64,000 nucleotides of DNA from Bacillota bacterium. Lineage in GTDB: Bacteria > Bacillota > Clostridia > Acetivibrionales > DSM-1351. A program made the translations under genes and the position numbers. The stretch is from assembly GCA_023398105.1 (NCBI GenBank), contig JAEWST010000073.1:58723-122722 (forward strand), written 5' to 3'. Shown here piece after piece: positions 8,710 to 17,902 of this stretch; position 1 is the stretch's first letter, and every line of letters begins with the position of its first letter. The notes below the pieces were generated by a model. That model was not told the origin of the DNA. It ran no database searches and saw only the letters and a list, made by a program, of their open reading frames with translations.

Positions 8710-9636
8710 ATGATAGATCAAGCTGAGAAGTTAAGAGATATTGTTAATAATAAAAAAAGAGAATCTAACGACAGCTCTTCTCAGAAAGTCAATCATTTGT
8801 TTCCTGAGGCAAATGCTGTAGGTCGTGCAAAGGTAATTACTATTACTAGTGGTAAAGGTGGGGTTGGTAAGACTAGTGTTACTGTAAACCTAGCTATTGC
8901 ATTAAGTCAGAGAGGTCATAGAGTTGTTATTATAGACGCTGATTTAGGATTATCTAATATAGATGTTGTTTTTGGAATAGTACCTAAATATTCATTACTT
9001 GATTTAGTTAACTCCAATAAGGGTATATTAGATATATTATGTGAGGGACCTAATAATATCAAGTTTATTTCTGGAGGGTCAGGTGTTCAGGAATTGATAA
9101 ACCTTGATAAGAATTCATTAGAAAACTTTATTGCAAATATGTCATTACTAGATCATATAGCAGATTATATTTTGGTTGATACAGGAGCTGGGCTTTCAGA
9201 TACAGTTATGGATTTCGTAATATCTGCTGAAGAAGTAATTTTAGTTGTTACACCAGAGCCAACATCAATTACCGATGCGTATGCTGTTGTTAAAACAGTA
9301 GCAAGGATGAAGAAGGACTGTAATATAAATGTGCTTATAAATAGAGCAGATAGTGAAATTGAGGCTAAAAATGTATATAATAATTTTTCAACAGTAGCAG
9401 AGAGATTTTTGTCAATGAAACTAAACACAATAGGTTATTTGCCATATGACCATTCGTTTACAAAATCTGTAAAAATGCAAAAACCTTATATACTAAATTA
9501 TCCAAAAAGTAATACCAGTAAGTTAATTAATGATATTGCAGATATATTTATAAAAAATAATTTAGAAAATACAAATATTACACAACCTGGAATCAAGGGA
9601 TTTATTAATAGATTTGTTAGCTTGTTTACTAATTGA
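8710..9636 (+). CDS. flhG: MinD-like flagellar number regulator FlhG (YlxH)
   Basis: FlhG is a MinD/ParA-family ATPase that partners FlhF and limits or places flagella. The deviant Walker A, SGKGGVGKTSVTVNLA, lies near residue 45. DADLGLSNIDVVFG and DTGAGLSDTV are the switch motifs. The N-terminal DQAEKLRDIV matches the DQAxxLR element known to stimulate the FlhF GTPase. I use ATG 8710 (MIDQAEKLR), 5 bases after ggagg; an in-frame TTG at 8698 overlaps that site. The product has 308 residues. Confidence 0.94.
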   Translation: MIDQAEKLRDIVNNKKRESNDSSSQKVNHLFPEANAVGRAKVITITSGKGGVGKTSVTVNLAIALSQRGHRVVIIDADLGLSNIDVVFGIVPKYSLLDLVNSNKGILDILCEGPNNIKFISGGSGVQELINLDKNSLENFIANMSLLDHIADYILVDTGAGLSDTVMDFVISAEEVILVVTPEPTSITDAYAVVKTVARMKKDCNINVLINRADSEIEAKNVYNNFSTVAERFLSMKLNTIGYLPYDHSFTKSVKMQKPYILNYPKSNTSKLINDIADIFIKNNLENTNITQPGIKGFINRFVSLFTN

Positions 9637-9732
9637 CATAGTGTTATACTATAATTAAATAAAAAATGCGAAAATCAATAAAAAGTGTCGAAAGATATCG
9701 AAAACATTACTTTTATTAAAGCTGAGGTAACT

Positions 9733-10800
9733 ATGAATTATATAACAAAGAAAAGTAATGCAATAAAAGTATTAGTTGTGGATGACTCTGCATTTATGAG
9801 AAAAGTTCTGTCAGATATAATAGAAGCTGATATATCGCTTACTGTTATTGGAACTGCAACAGATGGAAAAGATGCACTAAGCAAAATTAGTTTGCTAAAT
9901 CCAGATGTCATAACTTTAGATGTTGAAATGCCAGTTATGGATGGCATCAACTGTCTAAGAGAGATTATGATGAAATCTCCAAAGCCTGTGATTATGATAA
10001 GTAGCGGGACTAGTTATGGGGCAGAATTGACCATTAAGGCATTAGATGAAGGGGCTGTTGATTTTATTGCAAAGCCCAAAAATATATTTGATATAAAAAA
10101 TGAAAAAGCACGAAGTGAAATTATAGAAAAAATTACAGTTGCACACAATATTGGGAAAAAGAGTTATAAGAGTTACAACAATTCTGATATTGTTAAATCT
10201 GTTAATAAAAATAATGTATTAAAATATATAATTGCTATCGGATGTTCTACTGGAGGACCGAAAGCGTTACAGAGTGTAGTACCAAATTTGCCGGAAAATT
10301 TACCAGCTGCTGTTTTAATAGTACAGCATATGCCTCCTGGTTTTACTAATACTTTAGCTGAAAGGCTTGATGCAAAAAGCAAAGTAGTGGTAAAGGAAGC
10401 TACAAACAAAGAAAAGCTGTTAGCTGGACATGTATATATCGCACCTGGTGATTATCATATGCTTTTGGAAACTAGTACTAATGGCGATATATTAATTAAC
10501 CTTGATAAATCTTCTCCTGTAGGTGGACATAGACCCTCAGTTGATGTAATGATGAACTCACTTTCAGATACAGGGTTTAAAAATATAATTGGTGTAATAC
10601 TAACAGGTATGGGAGCTGATGGTAGTATTGGAGTTAAGAAACTGAAAGACATAAACAAGGGTTTTATTATAGCTCAGGATGAGGATTCAAGTGTAGTTTA
10701 TGGCATGCCTAAGATGGCATTTCAAACAGGAGCAGTAGATAAGGTGGTATCACTAAGTAAGATTACAGACGAAATTATTCAATTCTTGGAGGTGCGTTAG
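9733..10800 (+). CDS. cheB: Chemotaxis methylesterase/deamidase CheB
   Basis: CheB removes methyl groups from receptor glutamates and deamidates glutamines when phosphorylated by CheA. The receiver domain has phosphoacceptor D63 (TLDVEMPVMDG). The catalytic domain shows Ser in CSTGGPKAL, His in VQHMPPGF and Asp in GMGADG. I start at ATG 9733 (MNYITKK), 4 bases after gaggt. An in-frame GTG at 9685 would add 16 residues not needed for the receiver fold. A possible promoter (ttgttt, 17 bases, tatact at 9645-9650) lies in the gap after flhG. The stop is one base before cheA. Confidence 0.93.
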   Translation: MNYITKKSNAIKVLVVDDSAFMRKVLSDIIEADISLTVIGTATDGKDALSKISLLNPDVITLDVEMPVMDGINCLREIMMKSPKPVIMISSGTSYGAELTIKALDEGAVDFIAKPKNIFDIKNEKARSEIIEKITVAHNIGKKSYKSYNNSDIVKSVNKNNVLKYIIAIGCSTGGPKALQSVVPNLPENLPAAVLIVQHMPPGFTNTLAERLDAKSKVVVKEATNKEKLLAGHVYIAPGDYHMLLETSTNGDILINLDKSSPVGGHRPSVDVMMNSLSDTGFKNIIGVILTGMGADGSIGVKKLKDINKGFIIAQDEDSSVVYGMPKMAFQTGAVDKVVSLSKITDEIIQFLEVR

Positions 10801-10801
10801 T

Positions 10802-12871
10802 ATGGATATGACTCAGTATTTACAAATATTTATTGAAGAATCTAATGAACATGTACAGAGTTTAAATCAATCTCTTTTGCAGCTTGAAAAGGATCCTGGG
10901 GACAATAGTGTTCTAAATGAGATATTTAGAGTTGCACACACTATTAAAGGAATGGCAGGCACAATGGGTTTTACAAAAATGACAAAACTAACCCATGATA
11001 TGGAGAATGTATTACAAGCTATTAGAAATAATGAAATTAATGTAACTTCTGACTTGGTTGATGTTTTATTTAAGTGTCTTGATGCTCTAGAAAACTATGT
11101 AAGTACTATTGTTGCAACTAGTACAGAAGGTGACAAGGAATACACAGACATTATGATTGCACTAAAGTCAATTTTAGAAAATAAAGGGACTACAAGTGCG
11201 GCTCCTGTGAGTACAAAGGGTAATGACAACAAATCATCAAAGGACAAAGCTAGATACATAACTGAGAAGCTTGAATTTGATGAATTTGAGAGAAATGCAG
11301 TAAATAAAGCAATTGATATGGGAATGCATGCTATCAAAATAACAGTTGTTCTTAATAAAGGCTGTTTGTTGAAGGCAGCTAGAGCATTTGTTATATTCCA
11401 AACATTAGAAAAATATGGTGAGATTGTTAAAGCACAACCAATGGTTCAGGATATAGAAGATGAAAAATTTGATTCTGAATTTACGGTTGTTGTTATATCT
11501 AAAGAGAATGAACAGCTATTTTCTAATGAAATCAACTCTATTGCTGAAGTTGAGGAAGTATTAGTTAGTACGTTGAGCAAATTTAGTATGGATGCTTCAA
11601 ATGCTGAAGCCGACAAAAAAGGAGAAGCTGAAGAGACTGAAAAGGTAGAGCATATAGAAAAAACAGCTTCAAAGGATGATAATACCCATGAAGCAGCTAA
11701 GCAAAATGTTGCTCACAAAAAGACTCAAAGAACAGTAAGAGTTGATATTGACAGATTAGATGTATTGATGAATCTAGTTGGAGAATTAATAATAACTAAA
11801 ACTAGATTAGAAGAGTCAGATATTACATCTAATGAACAAGAGTATCGTGAGACAATTGAGTATCTTGAGAGAATTACTACAAATTTAAATGACGCTGTTA
11901 TGAAAGTTAGAATGGTTCCTGTTGAGACAGTATTCAATAGATTCCCAAGAATGGTCAGAGATATTGCAAAGGATTTGGGGAAAGACATCCAATTAATAAT
12001 GTCAGGTGAGGAAACAGAACTTGATAGAACAGTTATAGATGAGATTGGAGATCCACTTATTCACATGCTAAGAAATTCATGTGACCATGGACTTGAATCT
12101 ACAGAGAGAAGAAGAGAGCTTGGAAAACCAGAAGTTGGAACAATTAACCTTACTGCATATCAATCAGGCAACAACGTAATTATACAGGTTTCAGATGATG
12201 GTTCAGGTATAAATACTGAAAAAACAAAAGCTAAGGCTATTGAAAAAGGAATAATCACAAAAGAAGAAGCTTTGAATATGACTCAGCAAGAAGCAATAGA
12301 GTTGTTATTCAGACCAAGCTTCAGTACTGCTGATAAGGTTACAGGTCTTTCAGGAAGAGGAGTTGGACTTGACGTAGTTAAGACTAAGATTGAACAGGTC
12401 GGAGGAACGGTTGAGGTTGAGAGTCAAAAGAATAAAGGAAGTAGTTTCATAATTAAATTGCCTCTAACACTTGCTATTTATCAGGCATTACTTGTAAATG
12501 TAGGAAAAGAGAAATATTTTATTCCTTTAGGTTCAATTTATCAGATATATAACTGGTCAGCAGATGAGGTTAAGACAGTTCAAGGACAGGAAATAATTCT
12601 TCTCAGAAATATGGTTGTTCCAATTACAAGGCTTGCAGATACCTTGGACATTGTTGATTCGGATAATAAGGATAAAAAGCAGCTAAAGATAGTAATTGTC
12701 AGAAAAGGTGAGAAACTTTCAGGTCTTGTTGTAGACAGTGTTATTGGACAGCAGGAGATAGTTATTAAATCACTTGGTAAGATTTTATCTGGAATAAAAT
12801 ATTTTGCTGGAGCAACCATTCTTGGTGACGGAAGTGTTGCACTGATAATTGATGTAAATTCAATAACTTAG
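10802..12871 (+). CDS. cheA: Chemotaxis histidine kinase CheA
   Basis: CheA is the receptor-coupled kinase that phosphorylates CheY and CheB. The 689 residues contain, in order: an HPt domain with H46 (RVAHTIKGMAGTMGF), a P2 CheY-binding region, a linker rich in Glu/Lys, the dimerisation helix, the HATPase domain (N box HMLRNSCDHGLE, G boxes DDGSGI and GRGVGLDVV) and a C-terminal CheW-like domain. The ribosome binding site ggaggtg lies inside the end of cheB, so the pair is probably translationally coupled. Confidence 0.97.
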   Translation: MDMTQYLQIFIEESNEHVQSLNQSLLQLEKDPGDNSVLNEIFRVAHTIKGMAGTMGFTKMTKLTHDMENVLQAIRNNEINVTSDLVDVLFKCLDALENYVSTIVATSTEGDKEYTDIMIALKSILENKGTTSAAPVSTKGNDNKSSKDKARYITEKLEFDEFERNAVNKAIDMGMHAIKITVVLNKGCLLKAARAFVIFQTLEKYGEIVKAQPMVQDIEDEKFDSEFTVVVISKENEQLFSNEINSIAEVEEVLVSTLSKFSMDASNAEADKKGEAEETEKVEHIEKTASKDDNTHEAAKQNVAHKKTQRTVRVDIDRLDVLMNLVGELIITKTRLEESDITSNEQEYRETIEYLERITTNLNDAVMKVRMVPVETVFNRFPRMVRDIAKDLGKDIQLIMSGEETELDRTVIDEIGDPLIHMLRNSCDHGLESTERRRELGKPEVGTINLTAYQSGNNVIIQVSDDGSGINTEKTKAKAIEKGIITKEEALNMTQQEAIELLFRPSFSTADKVTGLSGRGVGLDVVKTKIEQVGGTVEVESQKNKGSSFIIKLPLTLAIYQALLVNVGKEKYFIPLGSIYQIYNWSADEVKTVQGQEIILLRNMVVPITRLADTLDIVDSDNKDKKQLKIVIVRKGEKLSGLVVDSVIGQQEIVIKSLGKILSGIKYFAGATILGDGSVALIIDVNSIT

Positions 12872-12979
12872 TAAATTATTTTGGAAACAAACCATGGATA
12901 AGTTTGAAAACCGATTGATTTTTATGTATGATGTTGAGTTGTGAGTATAGGTTTTCTACTAAGGTTATTACAAAATTTT

Positions 12980-13009
12980 TTGTGCCCATAGTGGGCGTAG
13001 GAGGTTATT
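12980..13009 (+). promoter_or_regulatory. Hairpin-RBS element before cheW (member 3)
   Basis: The sequence gtgcccatagtgggcg folds as GCCC/GGGC with a short loop and runs directly into taggaggttatt and the cheW ATG. The arms differ from member 1 (GCCA/TGGC) and from the ABC ATPase copy (GCCGA/TCGGC), yet pairing is kept in each. Confidence 0.55.
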
Positions 13010-13456
13010 ATGTCAGATGAACAGGTTCATGAATTAGAAACAAAGCAATTTATCGTATTTAGTTTAGGCGATGAACAATTTGGAATTGATTCTCTTAAAA
13101 TAACAACAATTGATAGAATGAAAGTAATAACAAGAGTTCCTAAAACTCCTAGTTTTTTTAAGGGTGTAATAAATTTAAGAGGAGATATTATTCCAGTAAT
13201 GGATTTGAGAGCTAAGTTCAATCTTCCGCCAATAGAAGAAACAGAAGAAACTAGAATTATTATTCTTAAACTTGAAGAGATTTCAATTGGTGTTGTTGTA
13301 GATCAAGTTCTTCAAACAATTCAGTTGACAAGTGACTCAATTGAAAGTGCTTCAAGTTTGATAAACAATTCAGATTCTGACTATATACTAGGTATAGGCA
13401 AGGTTGATGGAGAAATAGTAACTTTATTAAATTTCGAGAAGTTAGTAAAGATTTAA
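13010..13456 (+). CDS. cheW: Chemotaxis coupling protein CheW
   Basis: CheW is the SH3-like scaffold that connects chemoreceptors to CheA. The 148 residues form one CheW domain: QFIVFSLGDEQFGIDSLKI at the start, then RVPKTPSFFKGVINLRG with the conserved GVINLRG, and a C-terminal half ending in GEIVTLLNFEKLV. The start is set by ggaggttatt directly before the ATG. It lies between cheA and cheC, the standard Gram-positive order. A 138-base leader with a hairpin-RBS element may give it its own translation control. Confidence 0.96.
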   Translation: MSDEQVHELETKQFIVFSLGDEQFGIDSLKITTIDRMKVITRVPKTPSFFKGVINLRGDIIPVMDLRAKFNLPPIEETEETRIIILKLEEISIGVVVDQVLQTIQLTSDSIESASSLINNSDSDYILGIGKVDGEIVTLLNFEKLVKI

Positions 13457-13484
13457 TTAAAATATTATTATTGAGGTATATGTA

Positions 13485-14105
13485 ATGACAATAAGTTTTG
13501 ATGAATTAAACCATTTGCAATTAGATGTGCTTAAAGAAATAGGAAATATCGGTGCAGGTAATGCCGTTACATCTTTAGCAAAAATGTTAGATAAAAGAGT
13601 TGATATGGCAGTTCCAAAGGCTAATATATTAGGCTTTGATAAAGTTTCTCAGATTTTGGGTGGGGAAGAAATGCTGGTTGTTGGTATATTACTTAATGTA
13701 ACTGGTGATATAAAAGGTAGTATGATGTTTACTATGGATATTCATGCTGCTAGGCAACTTGTAAATATACTATTTGGAAACAAGGTTTCATCAAGCTTAG
13801 TGTTTGATGAGCTTGAATTATCAGCTCTTAAAGAAATTGGCAATATATTAACAGCATCATATTTATCAGCATTGGCGGGATTGACAAATCTCAAAATACT
13901 GCCATCTGTACCAGAACTGGCTATTGACATGGCAGGAGCAATTTTAAGTGTGCCTGCAATAGAGTTTGGTAAGGTTGGGGATTCAGTTTTATATATAGAA
14001 ACAGAATTTAGTGAGGGAATTACGAAAGTATTTGGGGACTTTCTATTAATACCAGATGTTGATTCATATGAGGTATTATTAAAAGCATTGGGAGTTATAG
14101 AATAA
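13485..14105 (+). CDS. cheC: CheY-P phosphatase CheC
   Basis: CheC dephosphorylates CheY-P and controls the receptor deamidase CheD. Both active-site motifs of the family (D/S)xxxExxN are intact: DVLKEIGN near residue 15 and SALKEIGN near residue 112, so two catalytic centres are predicted. The 206-residue length fits. The ATG follows gaggtatatgta. The stop codon overlaps the cheD start (TAATG), which supports tight coupling with CheD, its known partner. Confidence 0.95.
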   Translation: MTISFDELNHLQLDVLKEIGNIGAGNAVTSLAKMLDKRVDMAVPKANILGFDKVSQILGGEEMLVVGILLNVTGDIKGSMMFTMDIHAARQLVNILFGNKVSSSLVFDELELSALKEIGNILTASYLSALAGLTNLKILPSVPELAIDMAGAILSVPAIEFGKVGDSVLYIETEFSEGITKVFGDFLLIPDVDSYEVLLKALGVIE

Positions 14106-14593
14106 TGGATATTGATATAGTTAAGGTAGGTATGGCTGACTTAAATTCTGCACTTCATCCATGTATGATTACAACACTTGGACTTGGTTCTTGTGTTGGA
14201 GTTGCATTGTATGATCCCAAATCAAAAATAAGTGGTTTAGCCCATGTAATGTTGCCTAACAGTGAGCAGGCTAAAAATAATAGTAATATTGCAAAATTTG
14301 CGGATACAGCTATTGTAAAACTTATAGATGATATGGTAAAATTGGGAGCAAAAAGGGAAAGAATTGTAGCAAAGCTTGCTGGTGGGGCACAGATGTTTGT
14401 ATTTAATGGAGGATCTGATTTAATGAGGATTGGCTATAGAAATGTTGTTGCCTCAAAAGATAAATTAGCTGAGCTTAATATTCCAATAATTTCTGAAGAT
14501 ACTGGAGGGAATTATGGGAGAACTATAGAGCTTTATTCTGAAGATGGTAGACTAATGATTAAGACTATTGGTTTTGGAATTAAGCAACTATAA
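14105..14593 (+). CDS. cheD: Chemoreceptor glutamine deamidase CheD
   Basis: CheD deamidates receptor glutamines and is released or bound by CheC in the third adaptation system of Bacillus-type chemotaxis. The catalytic Cys is in TLGLGSCVGVALYD, the His in GLAHVMLP and the conserved Thr-equivalent region in KLAGGAQMF. Length is 162 residues. It starts one base inside the cheC stop codon. A 103-base gap without a clear terminator follows before the next operon gene. Confidence 0.95.
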   Translation: MDIDIVKVGMADLNSALHPCMITTLGLGSCVGVALYDPKSKISGLAHVMLPNSEQAKNNSNIAKFADTAIVKLIDDMVKLGAKRERIVAKLAGGAQMFVFNGGSDLMRIGYRNVVASKDKLAELNIPIISEDTGGNYGRTIELYSEDGRLMIKTIGFGIKQL

Positions 14594-14696
14594 TTTTATA
14601 AGTAATGTTAGAAAGCCAACTAGAATTGCTTGTTATTAACTAAAGAAAAGATGTAATTATTTTTAACTTTATAGTTTAACGACGAAAGAGGTAAGA

Positions 14697-15074
14697 ATGG
14701 AGACAATAATGAAAATCCCTTTTCTACTTGCTATTTTGGCATCTATTGTAACAGGTGCTATCAGCATAGTTAATAATGCTGAAACTAACACAACATGTGT
14801 CAGAATGATAATAGCTATGATAGTTTTTTATATCATAGGAATACTGGTTAGTAATACAATATCAAATATTGTTGAAGAGCAAAACAAACAGAAACTTGAA
14901 GTTGAAAAAAAGCTTCTAGAAGAAGAAATGCTAGAAAAGGCAAAGGTTTCTGCGAAGGTGAAAAAAGCCGAACATTTGGGAAATATGCTTGATTTATCTA
15001 CAGAGGAAGAAATTGATGATGGTTTTACTCCATTTGACTTATCACAAGCAGTTAAAACAAGAATGAAACAATAA
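14697..15074 (+). CDS. Small membrane protein of the flagellar operon
   Basis: I do not recognise a named family. The N-terminal part has two hydrophobic segments (about residues 5-22 and 37-56), followed by a charged, probably coiled-coil stretch rich in Glu and Lys (residues 60-90) and a short tail. The ATG at 14697 follows agagg by 5 bases. It lies between cheD and the sigma factor gene. Its place in the operon suggests a role in motility or receptor function, but this is inference. Confidence 0.75.
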   Translation: METIMKIPFLLAILASIVTGAISIVNNAETNTTCVRMIIAMIVFYIIGILVSNTISNIVEEQNKQKLEVEKKLLEEEMLEKAKVSAKVKKAEHLGNMLDLSTEEEIDDGFTPFDLSQAVKTRMKQ

Positions 15075-15115
15075 TACAATAAGCGATATATAGTATATAT
15101 CATTGGGGGATTTAC

Positions 15116-15880
15116 ATGCCAGGTGTAAATAATAATCAGCTTTGGAAACAATATACACAAACAAAGGATCCAGCTTTAAAGGATGAGCTTATAGTTCAGT
15201 ATGCATATCTAATCAAATATGTAGCTGGAAGACTAAGCATATACTTCGGATCAAATGTTGAATTTGATGATTTAGTTGGTTATGGAGCATTTGGGCTTAT
15301 TGATGCTATAGAAAAATTCGACATTTCAAAAGGTGTTAAATTTGAAACTTATGCTTCTTTTAGAATAAGAGGCTCTATTATAGATAGTATTCGTGATTTA
15401 GATTGGGTTCCAAGGTCATTAAGACAAAAAAATAAGGAACTGGAAAAAGTTTATGCTGAAATAGAGAATGAAGTTGGTCATTCGGCTACAGACAAAGAAG
15501 TTGCTGATAAGATGGGTATAAGCATAGAAGAATTTTATAAGCTTTTAAATGATGTCAATGTATCATCAATGATGTCTCTAGAAGAATTTATGGAACAAAA
15601 CTATGAAAGAGGCTTAGAGATAACAAGTGACAGTACTGATGACAAGCCAGAAGCGGCTTTGGAAAGTGTTGAAATAAAGGAAATGCTTATAGATGCTATC
15701 GATAAATTGCCAGAAAAAGAAAAATCAGTAATAACATTTTATTATTTCGAAGAATTAACTCTAAAGGAAATAAGTGCAATAATGAGTGTAACAGAATCTA
15801 GAATTTCACAGTTACACACCAAGGCTTTGCTGAGAATGCGTGGTAAATTATTTAGACATAGAATAATGCTGGAATCTTAG
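15116..15880 (+). CDS. fliA: Flagellar/motility sigma factor (FliA/SigD/WhiG type)
   Basis: This sigma-28-type factor directs RNA polymerase to late flagellar and chemotaxis promoters. The 254 residues show sigma region 2 (DDLVGYGAFGLIDAIEKFD, FETYASFRIRGSIID, DLDWVPRSLR), region 3 (KELEKVYAEIENEVGHSATDKEVADKMG) in two parts, and region 4 with a helix-turn-helix (LTLKEISAIMSVTESRISQL). The ATG follows a G-rich site (tggggga). As in Bacillus, it is encoded near the end of the fla/che operon it later acts beyond. Confidence 0.94.
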   Translation: MPGVNNNQLWKQYTQTKDPALKDELIVQYAYLIKYVAGRLSIYFGSNVEFDDLVGYGAFGLIDAIEKFDISKGVKFETYASFRIRGSIIDSIRDLDWVPRSLRQKNKELEKVYAEIENEVGHSATDKEVADKMGISIEEFYKLLNDVNVSSMMSLEEFMEQNYERGLEITSDSTDDKPEAALESVEIKEMLIDAIDKLPEKEKSVITFYYFEELTLKEISAIMSVTESRISQLHTKALLRMRGKLFRHRIMLES

Positions 15881-15910
15881 GGTTACACAGCACTGGAATT
15901 ATTACTATTA

Positions 15911-15941
15911 TTTATACCTAAATGGGGCGTGGGAGGTTAAT
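15911..15941 (+). promoter_or_regulatory. Hairpin-RBS element before the fapA-like gene (member 4)
   Basis: The sequence acctaaatggggcg is followed by tgggaggttaat and the ATG. The hairpin arms are shorter than in the other members, but the ggcgt-gggaggttaatatg end is the same. Confidence 0.45.
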
Positions 15942-17333
15942 ATGGCGGAACAGGAAGACTTGAAAATACTAGTAAGTATTTCACCTGATGAGTTGAAAGC
16001 ATTTATAACTCTATATAAGGGTGACGGGGACAATAAAGTTACCAAGGACGATATGCTCAGAGCACTTGCAATTCAAAAAGTCACATTTGGTATTAATGAA
16101 AAAGTTTTAGAGCAATATGCTGGGAATCCTATGTATAATGAACCATTTTGTGTGGCTGAAGGTACTGCGTCTCAAAATGGTAAAAATGGCGAAGTAAAGT
16201 TTCACTTTAATACCACAGTTAGTAACACGCCAACATTGTTAGAGGATGGAAGTATTAACTATAGAGAATTAAATTTAATCCAAACAGTACAAAAAGGGCA
16301 AATTCTTTGTACTCTTGAGCCTGCAATAATGGGAAGCAATGGTATGACTGTAAAAGGAAGAGTTTTGATTGGAGTTAATGGAAAACCTGCTGTATTGCCA
16401 AGAGGCAAGAATGTAGCCATTTCTGAAGATGGAAAGTCTTTATATGCTACGACTGATGGTGAGGTTGAATATTTGGATGCAACAAAGGTCAGTGTATACA
16501 CTAACCATGAAGTTCCAGCAGATGTAGATAATTCTACAGGGAATATCAATTTTGTAGGTAGCGTTATTATAAAGGGAAATGTTTTATCAGGCTTTAAAGT
16601 TGAAGCAGGAGGTAATGTTGAAGTCTATGGGGTTGTTGAAGGAGCTTCAATTAAAGCTGGTGGAAATATAATCCTCAGAAGAGGTATGCAAGGAATGGGA
16701 AAGGGCACACTTACAGCTGGTGGTGATATTATTGCCAGGTATATAGAGTATTGCAATGTCGAGGCAAAAAATAATATACAATCTGAAGCTGTCTTGCATA
16801 GTAATGTGAAGTGTGGAAATAAGCTGGAACTGACTGGAAGAAAAGGCTTGCTAGTTGGTGGTACATGTAAAGTTGGTAAAATTATTATTGCCAAAGTAAT
16901 TGGCTCACATATGGCAACACCTACAGAGCTTGAAGTTGGTATTGATCCGACGGTAAGAGAGGATTATAAAAAAGCAAAAGATGAATTGGCAGCAATTGAA
17001 ATTGATATAAAAAAAGCTGACCAAGCAATAGTTTTATTGAAAAAGCTTGAAGCTGTAGGTGCACTTACACCTGATAAGCAAGAAATATTAACCAAAAGTG
17101 TAAGAACTAAAATATTTTTATCATCTCGTTTAGAAGAGGTAAAGAGAGATATTGAAGTTTTTGATGAAAAGCTTAAACAGGATGGCGATGGAAAGATTCG
17201 TGCAACAAGCTTTTTATATCCTGGAGTAAGAGTTACTATTGGAACAAGTATTATGTATGTTAAAGAAAATCTTCAATATTGTACTTTGTATAGAGATGGT
17301 GCAGATATACGAGTTGGAGCAATTGACAAATAA
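15942..17333 (+). CDS. FapA/DUF342-family polymer-like protein
   Basis: The 463-residue protein matches the FapA/DUF342 family: an N-terminal domain, a central repetitive beta region (residues about 190-320, with repeated GN(V/I) and AGG units such as GGNVEVYGVVEGASIKAGGN) and a C-terminal helical hairpin (about 340-410). Members are common in Firmicute flagellar operons, but the biochemical role is not established. The start follows gggaggttaat directly. Position after the sigma factor supports a link to flagellar assembly or placement. Confidence 0.85.
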   Translation: MAEQEDLKILVSISPDELKAFITLYKGDGDNKVTKDDMLRALAIQKVTFGINEKVLEQYAGNPMYNEPFCVAEGTASQNGKNGEVKFHFNTTVSNTPTLLEDGSINYRELNLIQTVQKGQILCTLEPAIMGSNGMTVKGRVLIGVNGKPAVLPRGKNVAISEDGKSLYATTDGEVEYLDATKVSVYTNHEVPADVDNSTGNINFVGSVIIKGNVLSGFKVEAGGNVEVYGVVEGASIKAGGNIILRRGMQGMGKGTLTAGGDIIARYIEYCNVEAKNNIQSEAVLHSNVKCGNKLELTGRKGLLVGGTCKVGKIIIAKVIGSHMATPTELEVGIDPTVREDYKKAKDELAAIEIDIKKADQAIVLLKKLEAVGALTPDKQEILTKSVRTKIFLSSRLEEVKRDIEVFDEKLKQDGDGKIRATSFLYPGVRVTIGTSIMYVKENLQYCTLYRDGADIRVGAIDK

Positions 17334-17364
17334 TTTATTAGTCTATTGTATAGGAGGCGGTCAG

Positions 17365-17649
17365 ATGTCTATAAGACCTGTGGATTTTCAAGTAATGTAT
17401 CCCAAATCATCTGAACTAGCAAAAACATATAGTGACGAGACAAATAAAAATCAAGCTATAAATCAGCAATTAGCTGAGCAAAATAGAGATAGGATAGATA
17501 ATAACTTAAAGCAAGTGGTTGCTAGAGAAAATGTTAATGGCGGTAGAGTGGAAGAAAAGGAAGAAAAAGATAAATCAAAGCAACAGAAGGATAAAAATAA
17601 GAAACAAAAAAAACCAGGGGATATGCCAACTATTGATATCAAGATATAG
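17365..17649 (+). CDS. Small charged protein of the flagellar operon
   Basis: No family recognised. The 94 residues begin MSIRPVDFQVMYPKSSELAK, have a Gln/Asn-rich middle and a very Lys-rich tail (residues 65-85) ending in PTIDIKI. I use ATG 17365, preceded by taggaggcgg. A longer in-frame reading from 17239 overlaps fapA and lacks a binding site. Similar short proteins starting with IRPxDFQ occur at this place in clostridial fla/che operons, from memory. Confidence 0.7.
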   Translation: MSIRPVDFQVMYPKSSELAKTYSDETNKNQAINQQLAEQNRDRIDNNLKQVVARENVNGGRVEEKEEKDKSKQQKDKNKKQKKPGDMPTIDIKI

Positions 17650-17733
17650 TTTTGATTCTTATATTCGGGTACAAGCATAAGTGTTTGCCAAAACACAATT
17701 TTTCGTCGGAGGGGTAACTAATTATCCATAAAG

Positions 17734-17895
17734 GTGTTAGGTGGACAGCTTGCCAAAGAAGAAAATTCAGTTTATTACATAGATGGGGTTATAGAATTGA
17801 ACAATATTTTCAGTCTTGACCCCATTACTACTGATGAAGCGATTTTAAAACGTGATTTGAGTTTTATAAAGGCTAATTTAGATATTACAACTTGA
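17734..17895 (+). CDS. Possible small CDS without a normal start codon
   Basis: An open frame runs from 17722 to a TGA at 17893-17895, just before the next gene. From GTG 17734 it encodes 53 residues, starting VLGGQLAKEENSVYYIDGVI and ending FIKANLDITT, with ordinary amino-acid composition. A strong ribosome binding site (ggagggg, 17709-17715) lies upstream, but no ATG, GTG or TTG sits at the right distance. It could be a real small gene with a non-standard start, a gene with a lost start, or chance. Confidence 0.4.
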   Translation: MLGGQLAKEENSVYYIDGVIELNNIFSLDPITTDEAILKRDLSFIKANLDITT

Positions 17896-17902
17896 GGTGA
17901 GT

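Noticed and set aside
9633..9655. TTGACA followed by TATAAT before cheB
   Set aside because: The boxes are only 11 bases apart, too close for a sigma-A promoter; an alternative with a weaker -35 is mentioned in the cheB entry instead.
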